In this document: positions 25,949 through 34,460 of the stretch, in pieces | How positions within the stretch are numbered: position 1 is the first letter of the stretch | Layout of the letters: each line of letters opens with the position of its first letter | Source: Marinobacterium ramblicola | Lineage (GTDB): Bacteria > Pseudomonadota > Gammaproteobacteria > Pseudomonadales > Balneatricaceae | DNA length: 46,308 bases | Assembly: GCF_019084545.1 (NCBI RefSeq) | Contig: NZ_JAHREP010000034.1 | Span: 1-46,308, forward strand | Direction of reading: 5' to 3' | Position numbers and translations under genes: made by a program | Notes under the pieces: model-generated | Databases searched by the model: none | Told to the model about the DNA's origin: nothing | The model's input: the letters and a program-made list of their open reading frames with translations, nothing else

Positions 25949-27088
25949 ATGTCTGAGAACAACACTTCCGTTCAGGGTGCGGCTATCAAAACCAAAACCC
26001 GCAATATCGGTTTTTTGTTGCTGAACAACTTCACCATGATTGCGTTGGCATCGGCAGTCGAGCCGCTGCGTATGGCCAATCAGCTCAGTGGGCGTGAGCT
26101 GTATAACTGGCATACCATCAGCGAAGATGGTGAGCAGGTCATGGCCAGTGACGGAATTCGTATCACACCGGACAGTTCGATGGCCGATGCGCCGGCTCTG
26201 GATACGATTATCGTGGTGGGCGGTGTCAATATCACACGTAACTACAGCCGTCGCCAGGTATCATGGTTGCAGTCCTTGGCACGCAAGCACATTCTGATCG
26301 GCGGCGTATGTACCGGTCCTTATCTGCTGGCGGAAGCGGGTCTGCTGGATGGTTATGACTGCAGTGCGCACTGGGAATGTATAGCCTCCTTGCAGGAAGC
26401 TTACCCCAAGGTGCGTTGCACCAATCATCTGTTTGTTATCGATCGCGATCGCATGACCAGTAGTGGCGGTACCGTACCGCTGGATATGATGCTGAACATG
26501 ATCAAGCGTGACTTCGGTTACCAGTTGACGGCCGGTATTTCGGAGATGTTCATCTGCGACCGAGTACGTAACGAATCCGATTATCAACGTATTCCTCTGC
26601 GACATGTGTTGGGTACCACGCAGCCCAAATTGGTCGAGGCGGTGGCGCTGATGGAAGCCAATATCGAAGAGGCGATCGAGCTGGATGAGCTGGCGTCCTA
26701 CGTTGGTCTGTCCCGTCGCCAGTTGGAGCGCCTGTTCCAGAAATATCTGCAGTGCTCACCGTCGAAGTATTACCTGAAGCTGCGCCTGTTCCGGGCTCGC
26801 CAGTTGCTGAAGCAGACCTCCATGTCGATCATCGAGATCGCGGCGGCCTGTGGTTTCGTGTCCACTCCGCACTTCAGCAAGTGTTACCGCGAACATATCG
26901 GTATCCCGCCGCGTGAGGAGCGTAGCGGTATGCGCAGCCAGGACCGTTCTCAGACCGTGACACCGTTGGTAACGACGGCTTTGCCGGGGCTCAATCAAAA
27001 GGCGGGAACCGCCGCAAATGCGCTTGCCATGCATGCGTTGAGCGAAGCTCAGTTCGAGCCGACCTACGGTTCGGTTACCCTGCAGTAA
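25949..27088 (+). CDS. gbdR: GbdR-type AraC-family activator (GATase1-like plus HTH)
   Basis: The 379-residue regulator has an N-terminal DJ-1/PfpI-like class I amidotransferase domain (residues about 20-190, with GGVCTGPYLLAEAGLLDGYD and TSSGGTVPLDMML) and a C-terminal AraC HTH (about 235-325: LDELASYVGLSRRQLERLF, IIEIAAACGFVSTPHFSKCY). This is the architecture of GbdR, which senses glycine betaine and dimethylglycine and activates gbc, dgc, sox and carrier genes in Pseudomonas. Position between sdaA and the dgc cluster supports the call; a sarcosine-responsive paralogue (SouR type) is the main alternative. ATG 25949 has a GGGG box; ATG 25934 is less likely. A sigma-54 promoter lies upstream and a terminator downstream. 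Confidence 0.88.
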   Translation: MSENNTSVQGAAIKTKTRNIGFLLLNNFTMIALASAVEPLRMANQLSGRELYNWHTISEDGEQVMASDGIRITPDSSMADAPALDTIIVVGGVNITRNYSRRQVSWLQSLARKHILIGGVCTGPYLLAEAGLLDGYDCSAHWECIASLQEAYPKVRCTNHLFVIDRDRMTSSGGTVPLDMMLNMIKRDFGYQLTAGISEMFICDRVRNESDYQRIPLRHVLGTTQPKLVEAVALMEANIEEAIELDELASYVGLSRRQLERLFQKYLQCSPSKYYLKLRLFRARQLLKQTSMSIIEIAAACGFVSTPHFSKCYREHIGIPPREERSGMRSQDRSQTVTPLVTTALPGLNQKAGTAANALAMHALSEAQFEPTYGSVTLQ

Positions 27089-27106
27089 GCGCTTCGACAG
27101 TGCTTC

Positions 27107-27145
27107 AAAAACGCCGCCACGCCTTCGGGAGTGGCGGCGTTTTTG
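27107..27145 (+). terminator. Rho-independent terminator of gbdR
   Basis: AAAAACGCCGCCAC (27107-27120) pairs with GTGGCGGCGTTTTT (27131-27144) around GCCTTCGGGA; the stem ends in a run of five T. Confidence 0.9.
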
Positions 27146-27169
27146 TTAGCCAGGAAAAAAATGGTTGCA

Positions 27170-27180
27170 GGTCGCGAATC
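27170..27180 (+). promoter_or_regulatory. Possible GbdR-class half-site upstream of dipeptidase-dgc operon
   Basis: GGTCGCGAATC at 27170-27180 matches the TGTCGC(A/G)A(A/T)TC-like element seen before glyA and the BCCT gene at 10 of 11 positions. It is about 100 bp upstream of the dipeptidase ATG in a 138-bp promoter region between the gbdR terminator and 27282. Confidence 0.35.
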
Positions 27181-27282
27181 ACTACGCTTTACGTCAGCCC
27201 GGTGACGCTTTTAGAACAATTCTGCTCGATCTTTCCCCCTATTCTGACCGCTGAATAGAACGCCCTTTAGATAGGTGAAGAG

Positions 27283-28260
27283 ATGAACGCAGCCGAGTTG
27301 CACAAAGACTCCATCATCATCGATGGTCTAGTTTGCGGGAAAATGAACCTTGAGTTGTTCCAGGATATGCAGAAGGGCGGTGTGACTACCGCAAGCTGCA
27401 CTATGGCGTTTTGGGAAAACTTTCAGGGCACGGTGAATAATATCGCCGCCGTAAACAAAATTATCGATGAAAACCCCGAGATGCTGCTCAAGGTGCGCAC
27501 GACTGCAGATATTCGTCGTGCGAAAGCCGAGGGTAAAACCGGCGTTCTGATGAGTTTTCAGAACACCTATGCTTACGAAGATCAGATCAGCTACGTGAAG
27601 ATCTTTAAAGACCTGGGCGTGGGTATCGTGCAGATGTGCTACAACACCCAGAACCTGGTGGGTACCGGCTGCTACGAGCGCGATGGCGGTTTGTCTGATT
27701 TCGGTCGTGAAATCATGTGGGAGATGAACCGCGTTGGCGTTATGTGCGACCTGTCGCACGTCGGTTCCAAAACCTCCGAAGAGGTGATTCTCGAGTCCAG
27801 GAAGCCGGTGTGCTACTCCCACTGCCTGCCGTCCGGTCTGAAAGAGCATCCGCGCAACAAATCCGATGAAGAACTCAAGTTTATCGCCGATCACGGCGGC
27901 TTCGTTGGTGTAACCATGTTCGCGCCCTTCCTGAAAAACGGCATCGATTCCACCATCGAAGATTACGTTGAAGCGATCCGCTATGTATTCAACCTGGTGG
28001 GTGAAGATCAGATCGGCATCGGTACCGACTTTACCCAGGGTCAGGATCAGCAGTTCTTCGAGTGGCTGACCCATGACAAGGGCTATGCACGTCGCCTGAC
28101 CAACTTCGGCAAGATTATCAACCCGAAAGGTATCCGTACCCTGGGCGAGTTCCCGAACCTGACCGAAGCGCTCCTGAAAGACGGATTTACCGAAACTCAG
28201 GTGCGCAAGATCATGGGTGAGAACTGGGTTCGCATTTTGGGCGAAGTCTGGGGCGAGTAA
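27283..28260 (+). CDS. Membrane dipeptidase family (M19) metal hydrolase of the betaine locus
   Basis: The 325-residue amidohydrolase-fold protein resembles renal/membrane dipeptidases: IIIDGLVCGKMN at the start, IVQMCYNTQN, GVMCDLSHVGSKTSEEVI with a metal His, CYSHCLPSGLKEHPRN and DQIGIGTDFTQG. It has no signal peptide, so it acts in the cytoplasm. Note that the first metal motif normally reading H-x-D is IDGLV here, with Gly before Leu, so metal binding may differ from classic M19 enzymes. Orthologues (PA5396-like) begin the dgc cluster in Pseudomonas and belong to the GbdR regulon as I recall it; their substrate is not established. GAAGAG lies about 6 nt before ATG 27283. The DUF5943 gene follows 44 bp later. 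Confidence 0.85.
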   Translation: MNAAELHKDSIIIDGLVCGKMNLELFQDMQKGGVTTASCTMAFWENFQGTVNNIAAVNKIIDENPEMLLKVRTTADIRRAKAEGKTGVLMSFQNTYAYEDQISYVKIFKDLGVGIVQMCYNTQNLVGTGCYERDGGLSDFGREIMWEMNRVGVMCDLSHVGSKTSEEVILESRKPVCYSHCLPSGLKEHPRNKSDEELKFIADHGGFVGVTMFAPFLKNGIDSTIEDYVEAIRYVFNLVGEDQIGIGTDFTQGQDQQFFEWLTHDKGYARRLTNFGKIINPKGIRTLGEFPNLTEALLKDGFTETQVRKIMGENWVRILGEVWGE

Positions 28261-28304
28261 CCCCTTTTATTTTAAGAACAGAATTCGATTTGGAGTTTGG
28301 AACA

Positions 28305-28844
28305 ATGGGTACTCATGCACCTGAAATGCCGATCCTCGTAGATGACGAAACCGGCGTATGGACCACCGACGCACTGCCGATGCTGTATGTGCCGCGTCAC
28401 TTCTTCGTCAACAACCATATGGGTATCGAGGAAGAGATCGGTGCGGAGCGTTATGCCGAGATCCTGTACAAGGCCGGCTACAAGTCCGCCTACTACTGGT
28501 GTGAAAAGGAAGCTGAAGCGCACGGTATCTCCGGCGCCGATGTGTGGCACCACTACATGAAGCGTCTGTCTCAGCGCGGTTGGGGCTTCTTCATCACCGA
28601 AGCGCTGGATCTGGAAAAGGGTACCGCCCGCGTGCGTCTGGAGAACTCCGCGTTCGTTTACCAGTACGGCAAGGTGAATCGCAAGGTCGACTACATGTTC
28701 ACCGGCTGGTTTGCGGGCGCCATGGATCAGATCGCTGAGAGTCTGGGCTATCCGGTACGTACCGTTGCCGAGCAGACCCAGAGCGCCGCTGAAGAAGGCT
28801 GTGACTACGGCATCTTCGAAGTGACGCCCGTAGCGGAACAATAG
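28305..28844 (+). CDS. DUF5943 / 4-vinyl-reductase-like small-molecule-binding protein
   Basis: A 179-residue protein resembling the PA5397-type proteins of the Pseudomonas dimethylglycine locus. The fold seems related to V4R/BchJ-like ligand-binding domains (YAEILYKAGYKSAYYWCEKE, ENSAFVYQYG, YMFTGWFAGAMDQIAESLGY near the C-terminus). Enzymatic activity is not known; a ligand-binding or accessory role in demethylation is inferred only from strict neighbourhood. ATG 28305 is preferred over TTG 28290, with GGAG 9 nt upstream. Two cysteines (CEKE, EGCDYG) are present. Confidence 0.75.
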   Translation: MGTHAPEMPILVDDETGVWTTDALPMLYVPRHFFVNNHMGIEEEIGAERYAEILYKAGYKSAYYWCEKEAEAHGISGADVWHHYMKRLSQRGWGFFITEALDLEKGTARVRLENSAFVYQYGKVNRKVDYMFTGWFAGAMDQIAESLGYPVRTVAEQTQSAAEEGCDYGIFEVTPVAEQ

Positions 28845-28929
28845 TGCTGAGCTGATCAGCGCAAAACAAGAGCAAAATACCTGCGTTGCCCAGAGGCGGC
28901 GCAGGCCCTTAGAAAAGTTGGGGTGAACC

Positions 28930-30993
28930 ATGTCGCAGTTCGATGTCCTGTTTCAGCCGTTGAACATCAACAAGCTGACCATTCGTAACCGTATCGTCAG
29001 TACCGCTCATGCCGAGGTGTATGCCACCGACGGCGGTATGACCACCGATCGTTACGTCAAGTATTACGAAGAGAAAGCCAAGGGCGGCTGCGGCCTTTGT
29101 ATCTGCGGCGGTTCCAGCGTGGTCTCCATCGACAGCCCGCAGAGCTGGTGGAGCTCGGTGAACCTGTCCACCGACCGCATCATCCCCCACTTCCAGAATC
29201 TGGCCGATGCCGTGCACAAGCATGGCGGCAAGATCATGATCCAGATTACCCATATGGGCCGTCGCTCCCGCTGGGATGGCGAGAACTGGCCGAACCTGAT
29301 GTCGCCGTCAGGCATTCGTGAGCCGGTACATCGCGCGACCTGCAAGACCATCGAAGAGGAGGAGATCTGGCGCGTCATCGGCGATTTCGCGAAAGCGGCC
29401 GTACGTGCGAAAGAGGGTGGCCTGGACGGCGTCGAGCTGTCAGCTGTGCATCAGCACATGATCGACCAGTTCTGGTCTCCTCGTGTAAACAAGCGTACCG
29501 ACCAGTGGGGCGGCACCTTCGAAAACCGCATGCGTTTCGGCCTGGAAGTGGCCAAGGCGGTGCGTGCAGCGGTGGGTCCTGACTTCGTCGTCGGTATGCG
29601 TATCACGGGCGACGAGTTCCATCCGGACGGTCTGAACCATGACGACATGAAGCAGATCGCGGCGTACTACGACGCCACCGGTCTGATCGACTACTTCGGT
29701 GTTGTTGGCTCTGGCTGCGATACTCACAACACCCTGGCGAACGTTATCCCGAACATGAGCTACCCGCCGGAGCCGTTCCTGCACCTGGCGGCAGGCATCA
29801 AAGAGGTGGTATCCGTACCGGTTATCCACGCGCAGAACATCAAGGACCCGAACCAGGCCAAGCGTATCCTGGAAGCCGGTTACGTCGACTTCGTCGGTAT
29901 GACCCGTGCGCACATTGCTGACCCGCACTTCATCGCCAAGATCAAGATGAACCAGGTCGACCAGATCCGTCAGTGCGTCGGTGCCAACTACTGTATCGAC
30001 CGTCAGTACATGGGTCTGGACGTACTCTGCATCCAGAATGCGGCCACCTCCCGTGAGTACATGGGTCTGCCGCACATCATCGAAAAAACCACAGGCCCGA
30101 TCCGCAAGGTTGTCGTTGTCGGCGGTGGCCCCGGCGGTATGGAAGCGGCCCGTGTGGCAGCCGAGCGCGGTCACAACGTGACCCTGATCGAGAAAGCCGA
30201 GGAGTTGGGCGGTCAGATCACCATCGCGGCGAAAGCGCCTCAGCGTGACCAGATGGCCGGTATCACCCGCTGGATGGCCATGGAGCTTGAGCGTCTGGGC
30301 GTGGATATCCGTCTGGGCACTGCGGCCAATGCCGACATGATTCGCGACCTGAAGCCTGATGTCTGCGTTCTGGCCACCGGCGGTACGCCGTTCCTGGAGC
30401 AGAACCCGCACTGGGGCGCTGCCGAAGGTCTGGTTGTGTCCAGCTGGGATGTGATCAATGGCGTTGTCGAGCCGGGCAAAAACGTGCTGATCTACGACAC
30501 CATCTGTGAGTTCTCCGGTATGTCCGCGGCCGACTACCTCTCCTCCAAGGGCTCCATGGTTGAGCTGGTTACCGACGATATCAAGCCGGGTGTCGGCATC
30601 GGCGGTACTACCTTCCCGACCTACTACCGCAGCCTGTACGAGAAGGAGGTGATCATGACCTCTGACCTCATGCTGGAGAAGGTCTATCGTGAAGGTGACA
30701 AGCTGGTAGCAGTACTGGAGAACGAGTACACCGGTCAGAGGGAAGAGCGCGTTGTCGACCAGATCGTGGTCGAAAACGGCATCCGTCCGAACGAAGCGCT
30801 GTACTACGAGCTGAAGGCCGAGTCACGCAACAAGGGTCAGATCGACAACGAAGCGCTGTTCGATATCAAGCCGCAGCCGATCCTTAGCGAGCGGGGCGAT
30901 GGCATGATCCTGTGGCGTCTGGGTGACTGCGTGTCACAGCGCAACACCCACGCCGCGATCTATGACGCACTGCGTCTGTGTAAGGATCTGTAA
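28930..30993 (+). CDS. dgcA: Dimethylglycine demethylase subunit DgcA
   Basis: The 687-residue flavoprotein is built like trimethylamine dehydrogenase: an N-terminal Old Yellow Enzyme TIM barrel (FQPLNINKLTIRNRIVSTAH, ITHMGRRSRWDG, ELSAVHQHMIDQFWSPRVNK), a Cys-rich linker (QCVGANYCIDRQYMGLDVLC, about 351-370) and a C-terminal FAD/NAD-binding half (VVVVGGGPGGMEAARVAAERG). With DgcB and an ETF it demethylates N,N-dimethylglycine to sarcosine, releasing formaldehyde. The linker has three of the four cysteines expected for a [4Fe-4S] cluster; the second is Ala. Gene order dipeptidase-DUF5943-dgcA-dgcB-etf matches Pseudomonas. An 85-bp gap with a small hairpin (28880-28905) precedes it. Confidence 0.93.
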   Translation: MSQFDVLFQPLNINKLTIRNRIVSTAHAEVYATDGGMTTDRYVKYYEEKAKGGCGLCICGGSSVVSIDSPQSWWSSVNLSTDRIIPHFQNLADAVHKHGGKIMIQITHMGRRSRWDGENWPNLMSPSGIREPVHRATCKTIEEEEIWRVIGDFAKAAVRAKEGGLDGVELSAVHQHMIDQFWSPRVNKRTDQWGGTFENRMRFGLEVAKAVRAAVGPDFVVGMRITGDEFHPDGLNHDDMKQIAAYYDATGLIDYFGVVGSGCDTHNTLANVIPNMSYPPEPFLHLAAGIKEVVSVPVIHAQNIKDPNQAKRILEAGYVDFVGMTRAHIADPHFIAKIKMNQVDQIRQCVGANYCIDRQYMGLDVLCIQNAATSREYMGLPHIIEKTTGPIRKVVVVGGGPGGMEAARVAAERGHNVTLIEKAEELGGQITIAAKAPQRDQMAGITRWMAMELERLGVDIRLGTAANADMIRDLKPDVCVLATGGTPFLEQNPHWGAAEGLVVSSWDVINGVVEPGKNVLIYDTICEFSGMSAADYLSSKGSMVELVTDDIKPGVGIGGTTFPTYYRSLYEKEVIMTSDLMLEKVYREGDKLVAVLENEYTGQREERVVDQIVVENGIRPNEALYYELKAESRNKGQIDNEALFDIKPQPILSERGDGMILWRLGDCVSQRNTHAAIYDALRLCKDL

Positions 30994-31052
30994 TCGTCGG
31001 GCAGCAGCTTCGGCGGTTAGGTGACAAGCAGGTGGTCACGGGCCGCACGGTG

Positions 31053-31160
31053 GGGTACCGACTGGGTGACCTGTTCCGGCACGCCGTGAACACATCCATG
31101 TGGGCTTCACGCCGGCATCCCTGCCGGCGAGAGCCGGCCCAGATCACCCAGTCGGCACCC
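31053..31160. repeat. Long imperfect inverted repeat with nested hairpins between dgcA and dgcB
   Basis: The 246-bp gap 30994-31239 holds no gene but is highly structured. The outer arms 31053-31072 and 31141-31160 pair over 20 bp with two mismatches. Inside are CACAT-CC-ATGTG (31091-31102) and a GCCGGC cluster (31111-31139) that can form alternative hairpins. This looks like a REP/BIME- or MITE-like intergenic element, or an mRNA processing structure between dgcA and dgcB. No second copy is in the window. Confidence 0.6.
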
Positions 31161-31239
31161 CTGATAGTCCGGCGGTTCGATATTACGCCGTGTTATTCCG
31201 GGTTGTGCCGGATTTATTGAGATTCAGTGAGGGCTCATC

Positions 31240-33219
31240 ATGATCCTCGATTGGTTACTCCCCATTCTGATCTCCGCAGCGCTGCTGTTGGCCGTGGCCG
31301 GCATGCTCAAGCGGATCAGCCTGTGGCGCGCCGGTCAGCCGGAGAAGGTCAACTTCTTCTCGGGCTTGATGGCGATGCCGCGCCGTTACCTGGTGGATCT
31401 GCACCATGTAGTGGAACGTGACAAGTACATGTCCAAGACCCACGTGGCGACCGCAGGCGGCTTCGTGCTGTCGATGGTGCTGATCCTGGCCGTGCACCTG
31501 TTCGGTATTGAAAACCGTTGGCTCAGCTACGCGCTTTTGGGCGCGCTGGTGCTGATGTTCGTCGGCAGCTTCTTCGTCTGGAAGCGTCGCCGCAATCCGC
31601 CTTCACGCCTGTCGAAAGGGCCGTGGATGCGCCTGCCCAAGAGCCTGCTGATGTTCGCCGTCAGCTTCTTTATCGCCACACTGCCTGCCGCCGGCATTCT
31701 GCCTGAGGCGTTCGGTGGCTGGGTGCTGGCAGTGCTGCTGGCGGCCGGTATCGTCTGGGGTCTGGGTGAGCTGGTGTTCGGCATGGCCTGGGGCGGGCCG
31801 ATGAAGCACGCCTTTGCCGGCGCGCTGCACCTGGCGTTTCACCGTCGTCCGGAGCGCTTTGGTGGCGGTCGTTCAACCGGCCTCAAGCCGGTTGACCTGA
31901 ACGCTGCAAAGCTGGGTGTTGAGAAGCCTACCGATTTCAAATGGAATCAGCTGCTTGGGTTCGATGCCTGCGTACAGTGCGGCAAGTGTGAGGCGATGTG
32001 CCCGGCATTTGCGGCCGGTCAGCCGCTGAACCCGAAGAAACTGATCCAGGATATGGTTGTGGGTCTGGCCGGCGGTTCTGACGCCAAGTTTGCCGGTAGC
32101 CCTTATCCGGGCAGAGATGTGGGCTTTGCCGTCGGTGGCCCGAACAAGTCGATCACCGAAGGTCTGGTCAGCCCCGATACGCTCTGGTCCTGCACCACCT
32201 GCCGCGCCTGTGTCGAGGAGTGCCCGATGATGATCGAGCACGTGGACGCGATTGTCGATATGCGTCGGTTCCTGACCCTGGAGAAGGGCAACACGCCGAA
32301 CAAGGGTGCTGAAGTCCTGGAAAACCTGATCGCCACCGACAACCCCAGTGGTTTCAATCCGGGTAGCCGGATGAACTGGGCGGCGGACCAGAACCTGCGC
32401 GTCATGAAGGATGTGAAAGAGGTCGATGTGCTGTTCTGGGTTTCCGACGGTGCTTTCGATATGCGTAGTCAGCGTATCCTGCGCGCATTCGTGAAAGTGC
32501 TGAAGGCTGCCAAGGTGGACTTTGCCGTACTCGGTGATGAGGAGCGCGATTCCGGCGACGTGGCCCGTCGTCTGGGCGACGATGCGACCTTCCAGAGCCT
32601 GGCCAAGCGTAATATCGCCGCACTGAGCCAGTACAAGTTCAACCGCATCGTGACCACCGATCCGCACGCCTTCCACTGCTTGAAGAACGAATACCCGGAT
32701 CTCTATCCGGCCGGCCAGAAACCCGCTTACGAGGTGCTGCATCACACCACCTTCATCAATGAGCTGGTCAAGGCGGAACTGCTCAACCTGAGCGAGTTCA
32801 AGGGCGGCACCGTGACCTATCACGACCCCTGCTACCTGGGTCGCTACAACGGCGAGTACGACTCACCGCGCGAGCTGCTCAAAGAGCTGGGTATCGAGCT
32901 GGCCGAAATGGAGCGCTCCGGTTTCCGTTCCCGTTGCTGTGGCGGCGGCGGTGGTGCACCGATCACCGATATTCCGGGTGAGCGTCGTATTGCCGATATG
33001 CGTATGGAAGAGGTTCGTGCAGTTGGCGCCGAGCTGGTTGCCGTGGGCTGTCAGCAGTGTACTGCGATGCTGGAAGGTGTCGTAGAGCCGCGAGCCGAGG
33101 TCAAGGATATTGCCGAGCTGGTCGCCGAGGCATTGGTGGAGGAGGTTTCACCTGCGCCTGCCAAGTCGCGTGAGCAGAGTAAAGTGGCAAAAAAGCCGCT
33201 GGCTGAGGAGGTCTCCTGA
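31240..33219 (+). CDS. dgcB: Dimethylglycine demethylation Fe-S membrane subunit DgcB
   Basis: The 659-residue protein has about five N-terminal membrane helices (from LLPILISAALLLAVAGML to VLAVLLAAGIVWGLGELVFG, residues 5-180), two [4Fe-4S] ferredoxin motifs (CVQCGKCEAMCP near 245 and CTTCRACVEECP near 320) and a C-terminal CCG heterodisulfide-reductase-like domain (DPCYLGRYNGEYDS, then SRCCGGGGGA and VGCQQC). It likely carries electrons from DgcA/ETF to the quinone pool at the inner membrane. The last 30 residues are a charged low-complexity tail (SPAPAKSREQSKVAKKPL). Its stop overlaps the etfA start by one base (TGATG), so the two are coupled. Terminal electron acceptor is inferred from architecture. 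Confidence 0.9.
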   Translation: MILDWLLPILISAALLLAVAGMLKRISLWRAGQPEKVNFFSGLMAMPRRYLVDLHHVVERDKYMSKTHVATAGGFVLSMVLILAVHLFGIENRWLSYALLGALVLMFVGSFFVWKRRRNPPSRLSKGPWMRLPKSLLMFAVSFFIATLPAAGILPEAFGGWVLAVLLAAGIVWGLGELVFGMAWGGPMKHAFAGALHLAFHRRPERFGGGRSTGLKPVDLNAAKLGVEKPTDFKWNQLLGFDACVQCGKCEAMCPAFAAGQPLNPKKLIQDMVVGLAGGSDAKFAGSPYPGRDVGFAVGGPNKSITEGLVSPDTLWSCTTCRACVEECPMMIEHVDAIVDMRRFLTLEKGNTPNKGAEVLENLIATDNPSGFNPGSRMNWAADQNLRVMKDVKEVDVLFWVSDGAFDMRSQRILRAFVKVLKAAKVDFAVLGDEERDSGDVARRLGDDATFQSLAKRNIAALSQYKFNRIVTTDPHAFHCLKNEYPDLYPAGQKPAYEVLHHTTFINELVKAELLNLSEFKGGTVTYHDPCYLGRYNGEYDSPRELLKELGIELAEMERSGFRSRCCGGGGGAPITDIPGERRIADMRMEEVRAVGAELVAVGCQQCTAMLEGVVEPRAEVKDIAELVAEALVEEVSPAPAKSREQSKVAKKPLAEEVS

Positions 33220-34460
33220 TGAGTGAGGATATTATCCGTCGCGATCCGAGGGCTGAGTGGATCGCGCGCAACCGGCTGCACCCTCTGCACCAGACGATGC
33301 AGGCGAGCCCGGCCGAAACACGTGGACCCTCCGGCCTGATTCGGCGTAACCCCCATGCGGTAGGCTTTATTGGCCCGAATGGCATCAAGCGTATCGATCG
33401 CATGAATGCCAGTGGTCCGGCTACGGTCGGCGGGCGTCGCGCCGCCGGCGCGGCGAAAGAGGTGGAGCTGCCGCTGCACCGCGTCGAGAACCCGGATTAC
33501 TATATCGCCGTGGTGCCCGATATGGTCGGTGGCCGTCTCAACGGCCACGACAAGGATGTAATTGGCCAGGCGCACAAGCTGATCGGCGAGATCGGTGGTA
33601 ACGGCGCCGTGCTGACCATCGTCTTCGGTGAGCACCGCGAAGAGGCGTTCGACAAGGCCGGCGTGGACCGCTTGCTGCATCTGCAGGGCGACGAGTACGA
33701 AGGTTATTCGCCGGAGTTGCGTGTTGCCGCTCTGGCCCAGGTTGAAAAAGAGTACGCACCGCGCTACTGGCTGCTGCCGGATAGCGTCGCGGCGGGCTTC
33801 GAGCTGGGATGCCGCTTGGCGGCCCGTATCGGCGAGCGCCCGGCGACTCAAGCCTGGCAGGTTGGTGCCGAACAGACTATCTGCCGCGGCGCCGGTGGTA
33901 CCAGCGATATCACGCGCCAGACCCCGCGCTTGTTGCTGTTGGCCGAGGAGTGCGCCGACCAGATCGACGAGACACGTCACGAAGTACTGCCGGTGGAGCT
34001 GGTCGGTACTGTGGCGGGCCATGCGTCGATTCGCGACTGCGGCCAGGTGGCGGTGGATCCGAATGCGATCCCGCTGGCGGAAGCCGAATTCATCCTCTCT
34101 GCCGGTAACGGTGTGAGCGACTGGGCTCAGTTCCATCAGGCCGCCGAAGCGCTTGGTGCGACCGAGGGTGCCAGCCGTGTGGCGGTGGACGATGGCAACA
34201 TGCCACGTTTCCGTCAGGTGGGTGCGACCGGTACTTGGGTCACGGCGCGGGTTTACGTCGCGGTCGGTATCTCCGGTGCGATCCAGCACATGCAGGGTAT
34301 CGGGCAGTGTGACAAGGTGATCGCCATCAACACCGATGTCGGCTGTGACATGGTTAAGCGCGCCGCGCTGAGTGTGATTGGTGACAGTAGCGAAGTGCTG
34401 GCGGAGTTGATCCGTCTGGCCAAGGCACATCGTCAGGAGGTAGTCGAGAATGCAGCCTGA
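33219..34460 (+). CDS. etfA: Electron transfer flavoprotein alpha subunit, dgc-linked
   Basis: The 413-residue protein has the C-terminal FAD domain of EtfA: ILSAGNGVSDWAQFHQAAEA, SRVAVDDGNMPRFRQVG, TWVTARVYVAVGISGAIQHM and KVIAINTDVGCDM. It is about 100 residues longer than housekeeping EtfA, with an Arg-rich N-terminal extension (RRDPRAEWIARNRLHPLHQT). It pairs with the next gene to form a dedicated ETF moving electrons from demethylation flavoenzymes to DgcB or another quinone reductase. It overlaps dgcB by 1 bp and etfB by 11 bp. The order alpha then beta is reversed relative to most housekeeping etf operons. Confidence 0.9.
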   Translation: MSEDIIRRDPRAEWIARNRLHPLHQTMQASPAETRGPSGLIRRNPHAVGFIGPNGIKRIDRMNASGPATVGGRRAAGAAKEVELPLHRVENPDYYIAVVPDMVGGRLNGHDKDVIGQAHKLIGEIGGNGAVLTIVFGEHREEAFDKAGVDRLLHLQGDEYEGYSPELRVAALAQVEKEYAPRYWLLPDSVAAGFELGCRLAARIGERPATQAWQVGAEQTICRGAGGTSDITRQTPRLLLLAEECADQIDETRHEVLPVELVGTVAGHASIRDCGQVAVDPNAIPLAEAEFILSAGNGVSDWAQFHQAAEALGATEGASRVAVDDGNMPRFRQVGATGTWVTARVYVAVGISGAIQHMQGIGQCDKVIAINTDVGCDMVKRAALSVIGDSSEVLAELIRLAKAHRQEVVENAA

